A stretch of 35,335 bases of DNA from Muribaculaceae bacterium (GTDB lineage Bacteria; Bacteroidota; Bacteroidia; Bacteroidales; Muribaculaceae). The stretch's first letter is position 1; every line of letters begins with the position of its first letter. Position numbers and translations under genes: made by a program. This document shows positions 9,126 to 17,986 of the stretch, in pieces. The DNA is taken from assembly GCA_017621225.1 (NCBI GenBank), contig JAGATN010000042.1, positions 1 to 35,335 on the forward strand. The letters are read 5' to 3'. The notes below the pieces were generated by a model that saw nothing but the letters and a program-made list of their open reading frames with translations, did not search any database and was not told the DNA's origin.

Positions 9126-10730
9126 ATGCATATGAAAATTAAGAAAAACGTATATATGGCGGCTGCGCTTATGATTGCCGCATCGAGTGCATTGGCCGTC
9201 GATCCTCCCACTATGGGTTGGAGTTCGTGGAACACTTACAGGGTGAACATCAACGACAGCCTGATAGCGGGTCAGGCCGATGCCATGGTCAAAACCGGAT
9301 TGGCATCGGTAGGTTACAGCTACATAAATATCGACGACGGATATTTCGGCGGTCGCGACGGAAACGGCAAGCTCATATTTCATCCAAACCGTTTTCCAAA
9401 CGGTCTGAAGGGGCTCGTGGATCACATACACGGACTTGGGCTGAAAGCAGGCATATATTCCGATGCAGGCCGCAACACCTGCGGATCGTATTGGGATTCC
9501 GATACGCTTGGCGTAGGTGTCGGATTGTATGGTCATGATTATGACGATGCAAACCTGTTTTTCAATGAATTGGGCTTCGACTTCATTAAAGTGGATTTTT
9601 GCGGCGGTGACGCCAAGCAGAATTCCGAAAAGTTGGGCCTTTCGGAACGCGAGCGATACACCGAGATTTCCAAGGCCATACAGTCGGTGGGCCGCCCGGT
9701 GCGATTCAATGTGTGTCGGTGGGCTTATCCCGGAACGTGGGTGAGCGACGTGGCATCGTCGTGGCGCATGTCGACCGACATCAATCCTTCGTGGCGGTCG
9801 GTGCAGTCAATAATCGGTCAGAACCTGTATCTGTCGGCTTTTGCCGGAGGGGGCAGATTTAATGACATGGACATGCTTGAAGTGGGGCGCGGAATGACCG
9901 ACGAAGAAGATAAGACTCATTTCGGCATATGGTGCATAATGAGCTCTCCGCTTTTGATAGGTTGCGACCTTAACGGCATATCGCCCACTACGCTGGCGTT
10001 GCTGAAAAACGAGGAACTAATAGCGCTCAACCAGGATAAGCTCGGATTGCAGGCTTATGTGGCTAAAAACGATGGCTATGAGGCTTATGTGCTTGTAAAG
10101 GATATCGAAACGCTGCACGGCAAGAAACGCGCCGTGGCTCTGTATAACCCTTCGGATTCGAAGCGTACCATCTCGGTGGATTTCGCCGATGTCGAACTCT
10201 CGTCGCCTGTGGCGGTGCGTGATCTGTTTGAACATACCGATATGGGCAAAATGACGGAGTCGCTTTCCATCGAAGTGCCGGCACACGGATGCCGAATATA
10301 CGTGCTCGAAGGGAAGAAACGACTCGAACGTAAGACGTATGAAGCTGAAACGGCTTGGCTGAGCGCATATCAGGAGCTTAAGGATCATCGCGAAGTCAAT
10401 GCCCCCATTTTCGAGCGCGATAAGAGTTGTTCGGGAGGAATGAAGGTGTCATGGCTTGGCGCGTCGCCCGAAAATTATATGGAATGGCGCGACGTTCATA
10501 GCCAAAAAGGTGGCAACTACACGATGAACATAAGCTGCCTCTCGCCCGAAGATGGCGAAATGACCGTGTTGGTCAACGGCGTCGATGCCGGAGTGGTAAA
10601 GGTCGATGCCGCCCCCGGCGTGACCGTGGTTCCCGTCAAGGTTCGTCTTAAAAAGGGAAGCAATGTGGTGTGCTTGCGAAATGACAGCCGCAGGATGCCG
10701 CAGATCGACAAAATGGAATTATCCCGATAA
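9126..10730 (+). CDS. Alpha-galactosidase-like GH27 with C-terminal CBM-like domain
   Basis: A 534-aa protein with an N-terminal signal sequence ending near SSALAV; the ATG at 9132 (MKIKKN) is an equally plausible start. The catalytic GH27 barrel opens with PPTMGWSSWNTY and contains NIDDGYF and LKAGIYSDAGRNTC. The nucleophile is Asp 157 in FIKVDFCGG and the probable acid/base is Asp 218 in WRMSTDI. GRFNDMDMLEVG and SSPLLIGCDL are also family landmarks. A beta-sandwich domain follows. The last roughly 130 residues (from YEAETAWLS) look like a CBM35/CBM6-type carbohydrate-binding module. It removes alpha-galactosyl groups; some GH27 members are alpha-N-acetylgalactosaminidases or isomaltodextranases, so substrate is provisional. 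It heads a plus-strand operon and its TAA overlaps the mnmD ATG by one base. Confidence 0.9.
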   Translation: MHMKIKKNVYMAAALMIAASSALAVDPPTMGWSSWNTYRVNINDSLIAGQADAMVKTGLASVGYSYINIDDGYFGGRDGNGKLIFHPNRFPNGLKGLVDHIHGLGLKAGIYSDAGRNTCGSYWDSDTLGVGVGLYGHDYDDANLFFNELGFDFIKVDFCGGDAKQNSEKLGLSERERYTEISKAIQSVGRPVRFNVCRWAYPGTWVSDVASSWRMSTDINPSWRSVQSIIGQNLYLSAFAGGGRFNDMDMLEVGRGMTDEEDKTHFGIWCIMSSPLLIGCDLNGISPTTLALLKNEELIALNQDKLGLQAYVAKNDGYEAYVLVKDIETLHGKKRAVALYNPSDSKRTISVDFADVELSSPVAVRDLFEHTDMGKMTESLSIEVPAHGCRIYVLEGKKRLERKTYEAETAWLSAYQELKDHREVNAPIFERDKSCSGGMKVSWLGASPENYMEWRDVHSQKGGNYTMNISCLSPEDGEMTVLVNGVDAGVVKVDAAPGVTVVPVKVRLKKGSNVVCLRNDSRRMPQIDKMELSR

Positions 10731-11404
10731 TGGTAGTGAAGCCGTTTTCTGATCCGGAAGTGGAGATTACCGGCGATGGCTACGCCACGCTTTATCGACG
10801 CGATATCGACGAACACTATCACTCCACTAAGGGTGCGGTAGCCGAGAGCGCCCACGTATATGTCAATACGGGCTGGTTGCCGGTGGCGAAAGCCGCCACG
10901 GGCATAGTCAGGGTGTTTGAGGTGGGCTTCGGCACGGGGCTTAATGCCGCGCTGACGGCAGAGGCCGCGCTCCGATTGAAGGTGCCTACCGAATACCATG
11001 CCGTGGAGTTGCATCCGCTCTCGCAAGACATCGTGGCGCGGCTCGGATATGGCGAAGCGTCTCGATTTTTCGCCGATGTCAATGCTGCTTCGTGGGATGC
11101 GCGCGCGGAGATAAACCGGTATTTCACGTTGGTGAAGGCAAACGACGATTTTTTGACGATGAATTTGCCATCAGACCTGAACGTGGTGTACTTTGATGCG
11201 TTTGCACCCGAAAAGCAGCCCGAAATGTGGAGCGACGAGTTGTTCGAACGCCTGTATGGCGCGATGTCGCATGGCGGAGTCCTGACCACTTATTGCGCTA
11301 AAGGCGAGGTGCGCCGACGCTTGGTTGGCGTGGGCTTCGAGGTGGAGCGTCTGCCGGGGCCGCCAAATGGCAAACGAGAGATCATACGCGCAACGAAACG
11401 ATGA
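10730..11404 (+). CDS. mnmD: MnmD-type tRNA 5-methylaminomethyl-2-thiouridine methyltransferase
   Basis: A 224-aa stand-alone version of the MnmC methyltransferase domain. It carries out the last methylation of the wobble uridine side chain (nm5s2U to mnm5s2U) in tRNAs for Lys, Glu and Gln. Landmarks: TLYRRDIDEHYHS near the N-terminus, the SAM-binding motif FEVGFGTGLNAAL (63-75), AVELHP, and YFDAFAPEKQPEMW (154-167). The FAD oxidase half found in E. coli MnmC is absent, as in other stand-alone MnmD proteins. Its ATG shares one base with the alpha-galactosidase stop (TAATG), so translation is probably coupled. The C-terminus PPNGKREIIRA is typical of the family. Confidence 0.88.
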   Translation: MVVKPFSDPEVEITGDGYATLYRRDIDEHYHSTKGAVAESAHVYVNTGWLPVAKAATGIVRVFEVGFGTGLNAALTAEAALRLKVPTEYHAVELHPLSQDIVARLGYGEASRFFADVNAASWDARAEINRYFTLVKANDDFLTMNLPSDLNVVYFDAFAPEKQPEMWSDELFERLYGAMSHGGVLTTYCAKGEVRRRLVGVGFEVERLPGPPNGKREIIRATKR

Positions 11405-11419
11405 TAAAAACTATGCCAT

Positions 11420-12829
11420 ATGGATATGCGTGAGTTTGCCGAACGGATTTTTCTGAATTTGCCATACGACCCTAATTCTCAGCAAATACAGCTTATAGCG
11501 GCACTGGCTAAATTCTGTGCGTCCGATTCTGTCGGCGATTCGGTGTTTTTGCTTAACGGTTATGCCGGAACGGGCAAAACGTCGCTTACCGGAGCTTTGG
11601 TGAGGGCGCTCCGCGAGGTGAAAGTGCCGGTGGTGCTGTTGGCCCCCACCGGAAGGGCCGCCAAGGTGTTCGGCGCATTTGCCCGCCATGCGGCCTCGAC
11701 CATTCACCGCCGCATATACAGTCCGCCAAAGCCGGGCGTCATGGAATTTGCCGGCACGGTCAACGAAAACAATCTTCGCAACGCCGTGTTCATTGTCGAT
11801 GAGGCTTCGATGATAGGCGGTGCTTCGGGCGAACGCAACGATCTCCTTGCCGACCTGATTTATTACGTATATTCGGGCGAAGGGTGCCGGATGATTCTTT
11901 TGGGCGACACCGCGCAGCTGCCCCCGGTGGGGTGCGACGAAAGCCCGGCCATGAAAGTTGACGTGTTGCGCTCATTCGGGCTGAAGGTTACGCGTGCCGT
12001 GATGACCGAGATAGTGCGTCAGGGCAGGGCTTCGGGCATACTGGCAAACGCTACGTGGCTGCGCAAGGCCATGCTCGTCGATCCATTGCCGGAGCCGGTG
12101 GTGCACAAGCTGAAATATTCCGACGTGCGCGTGATGAGCGGCGAGGATCTCGCCGACGACATATCGGCATCGTATGCCGACGCGGGAGTCGACGAAACGA
12201 TAGTGATAACGCGCTCCAACAAGCGCGCCATGCTGTTTAATCTTGCCATACGGTCGAAGATACTTTATAGGGAGGAGGAGCTGTGTCGCGACGAACGGTT
12301 GATGGTGGCGAAGAACAATTATCTGTGGAGCGCAAAGGTGAAAGGGCTTGACTTCATAGCCAATGGTGACGTGGCCACCGTCAGCGCCATACATTCTACC
12401 GAGGAGAAATACGGGCTCCGTTTTGCCGATGTGACCCTGACGCTCCCCGACCGCGACATAAGCGTCGATTGCAAGATAGTGCTCGATGCCCTTACGTCCG
12501 ACTCTCCCGCGCTCGATCATGTGAAGTCGGGCGAATTGTATGCGGCGATACTCAACGACCCGGAGCTGTTTGCCTACGACGTTCCGATGTCGGTGCGAAT
12601 GAAAATGCTCCGCAGCGACCCGTACTATAATGCGCTTCAGGTAAAGTATGCCTATGCCGTCACGTGCCATAAGTCGCAGGGCGGACAATGGTCGGACGTG
12701 TATGTCGACATAGGATATGTGCAGCCTGAGGCACAGGGAATTGAATTTTATCGATGGCTGTACACGGCCGTCACGCGAGCTACACATAAATTGAGTTTTG
12801 TCAATCCGAATCTTAAAGTTATCGAATAA
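11420..12829 (+). CDS. RecD-like ATP-dependent DNA helicase (SF1B)
   Basis: A 469-aa helicase of the AAA_30 / UvrD_C_2 architecture seen in stand-alone RecD-like proteins. Walker A is GYAGTGKT (47-54). Motif Ia lies at LLAPTGRAAK, Walker B is FIVDEASM (124-131), and motif III is LLGDTAQLPPVG. The C-terminal block has YAVTCHKSQGGQW and YRWLYTAVTRATHKL, which carries the arginine-finger motif VI. Such proteins unwind DNA 5' to 3'. The long N-terminal extension of classic RecD2 is missing, so it resembles the short Dda-like group. It starts 15 bases after mnmD, so it is probably cotranscribed with it, a pairing with no obvious metabolic logic. Confidence 0.9.
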   Translation: MDMREFAERIFLNLPYDPNSQQIQLIAALAKFCASDSVGDSVFLLNGYAGTGKTSLTGALVRALREVKVPVVLLAPTGRAAKVFGAFARHAASTIHRRIYSPPKPGVMEFAGTVNENNLRNAVFIVDEASMIGGASGERNDLLADLIYYVYSGEGCRMILLGDTAQLPPVGCDESPAMKVDVLRSFGLKVTRAVMTEIVRQGRASGILANATWLRKAMLVDPLPEPVVHKLKYSDVRVMSGEDLADDISASYADAGVDETIVITRSNKRAMLFNLAIRSKILYREEELCRDERLMVAKNNYLWSAKVKGLDFIANGDVATVSAIHSTEEKYGLRFADVTLTLPDRDISVDCKIVLDALTSDSPALDHVKSGELYAAILNDPELFAYDVPMSVRMKMLRSDPYYNALQVKYAYAVTCHKSQGGQWSDVYVDIGYVQPEAQGIEFYRWLYTAVTRATHKLSFVNPNLKVIE

Positions 12830-12850
12830 TCAGTCGCTTTCAGCCGAAAA

Positions 12851-12883
12851 TTGCGATAATTATAATAAGTTTTGCTATCTTTG
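12851..12883 (+). promoter_or_regulatory. Promoter of the DHH phosphoesterase gene
   Basis: TTG (12851-12853), a 22-base spacer and TATCTTTG (12876-12883) approximate the Bacteroidetes promoter. The site follows the helicase stop at 12829. It would lie inside an N-terminally extended reading of the next gene, which supports the start at 12903. Confidence 0.6.
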
Positions 12884-12902
12884 CACGGATAAAAAGAGCT
12901 CA

Positions 12903-13946
12903 ATGTTAACTGATAAAATAAGTCACGACAAAGTTGAGGCGGTGAAAAACCTCATTGCCCGATCGGGAAAGATTGTCATAATATGCCATATGACTCCCGA
13001 CGGTGATGCCATGGGTTCATCGCTGGCTCTTTACGATTTGCTGAAGCGTAAAGGAAAGAATGTTTTTGTGGTGACTCCTGATATGCCTCCGCGCAATCTG
13101 ATGTTTTTGCCCGGCGCCCAGTCGGTGGTGGTGGGGTCGCGCTATCCCGACAAGGCCCACAATCTGCTTTTGTCGGCCGACCTCATAGTATGCCTTGACT
13201 TCAATTCGCTGCATAGGGTCGACAGGCTCTCGCCGTTCGTCTCGGGCTCGTCGGCAAAAAAGATACTTATCGACCATCATCTTGAACCGGAGAATTTTGT
13301 CGACGTGCTGATTTCGTGCCCCGAAAAGTCGTCGACGTGCGCGTTGCTTTACGAATTGCTCGGCCTGATGGGGATGAGCGAGGAAATGTCGCGCGAAGCC
13401 GCCGAATGCATCTACACCGGAATGATGACCGACACGGGCAACTTCTCGTACAATTCGAACGATCCGCAGCTATATCTCATAATAGCCGAGCTTCTGAAAA
13501 AAAGCATCGACAAGGACAGCATATACAACAAGGCGTGGAACACCAACTCATCGGGCCGATTGAGGCTGTGCGGCTATGCCCTGTATTGCAAAATGCAGCT
13601 TGTTCCGGAGCATAAAATGGCTTTGATAGCTCTGTCGCGCGACGAGCTCAACGAGTTCGACTACGTGAAAGGCGACACCGAAGGCCTCGTCAACAAGCCT
13701 TTGAGCATACCCGGCATTGAATATTCGGTGTTCTTGCGCGAGGATGAGCCCGATTACGTGAAAGTGTCGATGCGCAGCCTCGGCGACTTTCCGGTAAATA
13801 AAATCTGTTCCGACCATTTTGGCGGTGGCGGCCATCTCAATGCCGCCGGGGGTGAATTTCACGGCTCCATTGCCTCGGCAATGGGGTTGGTGATGTCGGT
13901 GCTTCCAGATTATGATGAATATTTGAATAATAACAACATAGAATAA
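12903..13946 (+). CDS. nrnA: DHH-family phosphoesterase, NrnA-like (oligoribonuclease/pAp phosphatase)
   Basis: A 347-aa cytoplasmic DHH-DHHA1 protein. The family motifs are intact: IICHMTPDGDAMGSS (26-40) with His 29, Asp 33 and Asp 35; VCLDF (about 96-100); LIDHH (122-126); TDTGNFSYN for the fourth metal-binding block. The C-terminal DHHA1 substrate loop is GGGGHLNAAGGEF. NrnA enzymes degrade 2-5-nt RNA oligomers and 3'-phosphoadenosine 5'-phosphate. Start at 12903 gives MLTDKISHDK and about 20 bases of leader after the promoter; the frame is open back to 12798 but would include the promoter. The DUF4827 lipoprotein gene and glmM follow on the same strand. Confidence 0.88.
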   Translation: MLTDKISHDKVEAVKNLIARSGKIVIICHMTPDGDAMGSSLALYDLLKRKGKNVFVVTPDMPPRNLMFLPGAQSVVVGSRYPDKAHNLLLSADLIVCLDFNSLHRVDRLSPFVSGSSAKKILIDHHLEPENFVDVLISCPEKSSTCALLYELLGLMGMSEEMSREAAECIYTGMMTDTGNFSYNSNDPQLYLIIAELLKKSIDKDSIYNKAWNTNSSGRLRLCGYALYCKMQLVPEHKMALIALSRDELNEFDYVKGDTEGLVNKPLSIPGIEYSVFLREDEPDYVKVSMRSLGDFPVNKICSDHFGGGGHLNAAGGEFHGSIASAMGLVMSVLPDYDEYLNNNNIE

Positions 13947-13960
13947 TAGTAAATTTGAAA

Positions 13961-14542
13961 ATGAAGATATCGTTTAAAGTTTTGATAATTTCGGTGTTTG
14001 CAGCAATGGGCATGGCTTCGATGAGCTCATGCAGCGACGGCCGCAGCTATGCCGAAATGCTCAGCGATGAAAACAAAATCGTAAATGTGTTTCTTGCCGA
14101 CCATCGCGTCATTACGGAAGTGCCTGCCGATACCGTGTTCGAGACAGGCCCCGACGCTCCCTATTATCAGCTCGACGAGGACGGCAACATTTACATGCAG
14201 GTCATAACTCCCGGATACGGCCCGAAAGCCGTGTACGATCAGGAAGTTTACTTCAGGTACACCCGATACAATATGTACTATTATCAGAATCCCGATGACG
14301 AAATAGTGGGTGGCGAAGGCAATTCGCAGACCATCGAAGCGGGCAACGCCTCGTTCCGCTACGACTCATTTCAGCTCCCCTCGTCGCAGCGCTGGGGCAC
14401 GGGATTGCAGATGCCTCTGAAGTTCCTTCCGCTGAATTGTGAGGTTAACCTCGTGATTAAGTCGACCCTCGGCATCACTTCCGAAATAGGAAGCGTAATG
14501 CCTTATCTGTACAATGTGCGATATTACAAACGTCAAAGCTGA
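13961..14542 (+). CDS. DUF4827-type lipoprotein
   Basis: A 193-aa exported lipoprotein. The N-terminus MKISFKVLIISVFAAMGMASMSSC ends in a lipobox-like SMSSC with the acylated Cys at 24, followed by SDGRSYAEMLSDEN. The remainder holds Tyr-rich beta-strand segments such as YFRYTRYNMYYY and a region RWGTGLQMPLKFLP. I recognise it as the DUF4827 family, found in Bacteroidetes beside glmM; function unknown. FKBP-like folds have been suggested to me only by the strand pattern, not by catalytic residues. A TTG at 13955 could extend it by two codons, but ATG at 13961 is preferred. It begins 14 bases after the DHH gene stop, so the two are likely cotranscribed. Confidence 0.78.
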   Translation: MKISFKVLIISVFAAMGMASMSSCSDGRSYAEMLSDENKIVNVFLADHRVITEVPADTVFETGPDAPYYQLDEDGNIYMQVITPGYGPKAVYDQEVYFRYTRYNMYYYQNPDDEIVGGEGNSQTIEAGNASFRYDSFQLPSSQRWGTGLQMPLKFLPLNCEVNLVIKSTLGITSEIGSVMPYLYNVRYYKRQS

Positions 14543-14577
14543 TCGACAACTAATTAATCTTATTAAATATAACTACC

Positions 14578-15966
14578 ATGTCACTAATTAAATCTATTTC
14601 GGGAATTCGAGGAACCATAGGCGGAGTTCCCGGCGATGGACTTTCTCCTTTGGACATCGTCAAGTTTACGGCTGCATATGCCACGTTCATAAGAAAAAAT
14701 ATGTCACGCACTTCTAACGTAATAGTTGTGGGACGCGATGCCCGACTTTCCGGCGAAATGGTTAGCGGCATCGTAGTGTCGACGCTTTGCGGTATGGGCT
14801 TCGACGTGGTAAACATAGGTTTGGCTTCTACTCCTACCACCGAGATAGCCGTGGTTGAAGAGAAGGCATGCGGTGGCATAATAATCACTGCAAGCCATAA
14901 CCCGAAGCAGTGGAATGCCCTGAAGCTTCTTAACGAAAACGGCGAATTTCTTAACGACGTTCAAGGCAAGGAGGTGCTTCGCATTGCTGCCGCCGACGCT
15001 TACAGCTTCGTTGAAGTCGACGACCTCGGCCATGAATTTGCAAACACCACTTACAATCGCCGCCACATAGAGCAGGTATTGGCTCTCAAGCTCGTAGACA
15101 CGGAAGCCATAGCTGCCGCCAACTTCACCGTGGCCGTCGATGCCGTCAATTCGGTGGGTGGCGTAGTGATACCCCAATTGCTTCGTGCCCTCGGCGTTAA
15201 GAACGTGATAGAGCTTAACTGCGAGGCTACCGGTAAGTTTGCGCACACGCCCGAACCAATCCCCGAAAACCTGACTCAGATATCCGACCTCATGAAGGAT
15301 GGCAAGGCCGACGTTGGCTTCGTTGTCGATCCCGACGTAGACCGTCTGGCCATCGTGATGGAAAACGGCGAGATGTTCGTAGAAGAATATACGCTTGTGT
15401 CGATAGCCGACTATGTGCTTTCGCACACTCCCGGCGCAACGGTTTCGAACCTCAGTTCGTCGCGCGCGCTCAGAGACGTTACCGAACGCCATGGATGCAA
15501 ATATTCAGCTTCGGCCGTAGGCGAAGTCAACGTAACCACCAAGATGAAGGAAACCGGCGCCGTGATAGGTGGCGAAGGTAATGGCGGCGTTATTTATCCC
15601 GAAGCTCATTATGGCCGCGATGCTTTGGTTGGCGTTGCTCTGTTCCTTACCTTGCTTGCCAAGAGCGGTAAGAAAGTGAGCGAATTGAAGAAGACGTATC
15701 CCGCCTATGCCATTGCAAAGAACAAGATAGAGCTTACTCCCGACATTGATGTCGATGCCATATTGGCCGAGGTGAAAAAGAAATATTCATCAGAAACCAT
15801 TACCGACATCGACGGAGTGAAGATTGACTTTGCCGACAGCTGGGTTCATCTTCGCAAGTCGAATACCGAACCGATCATACGCATATACTCCGAAGCTGCC
15901 ACGATGGAAGCCGCCGATGCTCTGGCCGAGCAGATAAAAGGCGTCATAGCTTCTATGACGGCTTGA
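14578..15966 (+). CDS. glmM: Phosphoglucosamine mutase
   Basis: A 462-aa alpha-D-phosphohexomutase that converts glucosamine-6-phosphate to glucosamine-1-phosphate, feeding UDP-GlcNAc for peptidoglycan and lipid A. Signature segments: SGIRGTIGG at the N-terminus, the phosphoserine loop TASHNPKQWN (Ser 106), the metal loop DPDVDR (251-256), the sugar-binding GGEGNGG and the phosphate-binding RKSNTEPIIRIY near the C-terminus. All four domains are present at normal length. The -NPK- after the active serine and the overall sequence fit the Bacteroidetes GlmM group; a related phosphomannomutase/phosphoglucomutase activity is the main alternative. It starts 35 bases after the lipoprotein gene and ends before a convergent terminator. 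Confidence 0.9.
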   Translation: MSLIKSISGIRGTIGGVPGDGLSPLDIVKFTAAYATFIRKNMSRTSNVIVVGRDARLSGEMVSGIVVSTLCGMGFDVVNIGLASTPTTEIAVVEEKACGGIIITASHNPKQWNALKLLNENGEFLNDVQGKEVLRIAAADAYSFVEVDDLGHEFANTTYNRRHIEQVLALKLVDTEAIAAANFTVAVDAVNSVGGVVIPQLLRALGVKNVIELNCEATGKFAHTPEPIPENLTQISDLMKDGKADVGFVVDPDVDRLAIVMENGEMFVEEYTLVSIADYVLSHTPGATVSNLSSSRALRDVTERHGCKYSASAVGEVNVTTKMKETGAVIGGEGNGGVIYPEAHYGRDALVGVALFLTLLAKSGKKVSELKKTYPAYAIAKNKIELTPDIDVDAILAEVKKKYSSETITDIDGVKIDFADSWVHLRKSNTEPIIRIYSEAATMEAADALAEQIKGVIASMTA

Positions 15967-16047
15967 TGCCATCGATTGGCATTGGAATGCCTCAAAGCAC
16001 TCTCGGTGCGGCAATGAAATGCATCGTGAGGACATAACATGATAAAC

Positions 16048-16082
16048 TGCGCCCGAATAGCTTTCTCAGCTTTTCGGGCGCA
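16048..16082. terminator. Convergent hairpin between glmM and the OmpA gene
   Basis: TGCGCCCGAA (16048-16057) pairs perfectly with TTCGGGCGCA (16073-16082) around a 15-base loop. It sits between genes that end toward each other and lacks a long T run, so it may act on both strands with help. Confidence 0.6.
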
Positions 16083-16167
16083 TTCATTCAGTCTAAAATT
16101 TTAATTTATGGAACGAATAATAAACAAAAGTCGAAAGGGGGTGCCTTACTTGACTGTCGGCAGTGAA

Positions 16168-17028
16168 TTACTGCTTGTCGGTTTCGGGCGCTTTGTCGAT
16201 TAGGTCGAGGAACTGATCGAGCTTTGGAGTTATTATTATCTCGGTACGGCGATTACGCTGTCGGCCGAGTTCGGACGTGTTGTCGGCAATCGGATTGTAT
16301 TCGCCGCGTCCGGCAGCCGTAAGACGAGCCGGGTTTATGTCGAAGTCCTTTTGCAGCACCTGTACCACCGATGAGGCTCTGAGTGTACTCAAATCCCAGT
16401 TGTTTCGGATGTTCGTGCGTGAAATGGGCACGTCGTCGGTGTTTCCTTCAACCAGCACGTCGTAATCGTTGTAATCCTTGATAATCTTCGCTATTTTGCT
16501 GAGCGTTTCCATTGCCCGGCTGTTTATTTCGTAGCTTCCCGACTTAAACAGCATGTTGTCGGCCAACGAAATGTACACTACGCCTTTGAGCACCTTAACG
16601 TCAACCTCCTTCAGCTCATCGGTGCTGAGCGATCGGGTGAGCTTGTTGGTTAGGGCTATGTTTAGCGAGTCGGACTTGGTTTTGGCCTGTACGAGCTGCT
16701 TTATATATGCATTCGAAGCATTGATTTCGTCGACGAGCTTCGAAATGTTCACGTTGCCCTGAGTGTTTTGGTTTATGCTGTTGTCGAGCGACTTCTGCAA
16801 AGCCGTATAGTTCTCTTTCAGCTCGGCATTGGTCTTTCGCGCATCGGCCAGCATAGCGTCGAGGCTTTTGATGCCGGTGCGGCTTTCGGCCAACGCAATC
16901 TGCGATTCGTCATATTGCTTTTTGAGCGAGTCATATTGACCTTGTAGCGTATGATATTTTTTGCTTGACACGCAGCCGCTCAGTGCTATCACAAGGGATG
17001 TTGCCAATAATAATAGTTTCGTTTTCAT
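16168..17028 (-). CDS. OmpA-family lipoprotein with coiled coil
   Basis: A 286-aa envelope protein. Signal peptide and lipobox LSGC place a lipidated Cys at 19. Residues about 25-140 are rich in Glu, Lys, Gln and Leu with heptad-like spacing (YDSLKKQYDESQIALAES and onward), predicting a coiled coil. The C-terminal OmpA-like peptidoglycan-binding domain (about 150-275) contains LFKSGSYEIN, VEGNTDDVPI, NNWDLSTLRA and a closing RQRNRRTEIIITP, which holds the diaminopimelate-contacting Asp/Arg pattern. It probably tethers the outer membrane to peptidoglycan. It is monocistronic here, divergent from the PAP2 gene and convergent with glmM. Confidence 0.88.
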   Translation of the reverse strand: MKTKLLLLATSLVIALSGCVSSKKYHTLQGQYDSLKKQYDESQIALAESRTGIKSLDAMLADARKTNAELKENYTALQKSLDNSINQNTQGNVNISKLVDEINASNAYIKQLVQAKTKSDSLNIALTNKLTRSLSTDELKEVDVKVLKGVVYISLADNMLFKSGSYEINSRAMETLSKIAKIIKDYNDYDVLVEGNTDDVPISRTNIRNNWDLSTLRASSVVQVLQKDFDINPARLTAAGRGEYNPIADNTSELGRQRNRRTEIIITPKLDQFLDLIDKAPETDKQ

Positions 17029-17117
17029 AATGATTTCGTTTGAAATTATGCCTTACGTAATTATAACAGATTATGCATTGCAATGGTTTTATGGCCGGTG
17101 ACATAAAATAAAATGCG

Positions 17118-17125
17118 TAAATTTG
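17118..17125 (+). promoter_or_regulatory. -7 element of the PAP2 phosphatase gene
   Basis: TAAATTTG fits TAnnTTTG and ends 9 bases before the ATG at 17135. It rules out a TTG start at 17123 and implies a very short leader. No good -33 box is visible. Confidence 0.45.
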
Positions 17126-17134
17126 CAGTCACGT

Positions 17135-17860
17135 ATGATGCGCAGATATTTCATAATGATGTTGTGCCTGATGTTGGCACCGGGGGCAGTGGCTTCGCCG
17201 TCCGATTCTACCGTGGTCGATAGGTTTGAGGCGCGGCAGCTCATATTGCCCGGTGCATTGGTGGCCGTAGGCGCATTCGGAGCCGCCAACGGGTGGATGC
17301 GTCATATCGACCGCGAAATCACCGATGCCATCGGCACCAACCACCGGTATGCGTGCAGCGATTACTTGCAATTCGTAGGCATCGGGGCCAATGTGGCTCT
17401 CGGATCCATCGGGGTGAAGGCGCGCCATTCGCTTCGCGACAGGGCGCTCGTGACCGCCACGGCGTGGGTAGCTCTCGAATGCATGGTTCAGGGCGTGAAG
17501 CGGACGGTCGACAGAAGCCGCCCGGATGGGACGGATGACAACTCATTCCCGTCGGGGCATGCCGCGCGCGCATTTCTGGGCGCGGAGCTGGTGCGGATGG
17601 AATATGGCACATGGTATGGCGCGGGCGCGTACGCATTGGCCGCAGCGGTGTCGACATTCAGGGTGTGCGGCATGCATCACTGGACGTCGGACGTGATTGC
17701 CGGCGCCGGTATGGGTATATTGGCGGCGCGCGTGGGCTCGTGGCTATTGCCGGTGGAGAAACGCCTTTTCGGCCTCTCCGACGATAGGGGAATGGTGGTG
17801 ATGCCCGTGTGCAACGTGGCCGAGCGGTCGGTTTCGATGTCGTTTTCCATGGCATTCTGA
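17135..17860 (+). CDS. PAP2-superfamily membrane phosphatase
   Basis: A 241-aa protein with an N-terminal signal/anchor and several hydrophobic helices. The three PAP2 catalytic motifs are complete: KRTVDRSRP (122-130), PSGH (139-142) and the Arg 176, His 182, Asp 186 block in FRVCGMHHWTSD. Such enzymes dephosphorylate undecaprenyl pyrophosphate, phosphatidylglycerol phosphate or lipid A. In Bacteroidales this group includes the lipid A phosphatases LpxE and LpxF, but the sequence alone does not separate these. The catalytic side is expected to face the periplasm. An adjacent second ATG at 17138 is equally usable. It is followed, after an intergenic gap, by ileS with its own promoter. Confidence 0.85.
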   Translation: MMRRYFIMMLCLMLAPGAVASPSDSTVVDRFEARQLILPGALVAVGAFGAANGWMRHIDREITDAIGTNHRYACSDYLQFVGIGANVALGSIGVKARHSLRDRALVTATAWVALECMVQGVKRTVDRSRPDGTDDNSFPSGHAARAFLGAELVRMEYGTWYGAGAYALAAAVSTFRVCGMHHWTSDVIAGAGMGILAARVGSWLLPVEKRLFGLSDDRGMVVMPVCNVAERSVSMSFSMAF

Positions 17861-17914
17861 CAACGCCGACGTGTTTTCTCATTCGCTTCGTATTCGCATT
17901 AATTTAGCTGATTA

Positions 17915-17946
17915 TTGCCAGTTGTCGCGATAATGTTGTATATTTG
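17915..17946 (+). promoter_or_regulatory. Promoter of the ileS operon
   Basis: TTG (17915-17917), a 21-base spacer and TATATTTG (17939-17946) match the Bacteroidetes promoter pattern, 40 bases before the ileS ATG at 17987. Confidence 0.65.
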
Positions 17947-17986
17947 CAAAAAAAATTGCAATATAGTAGAAAGTCAGACATTAGCG

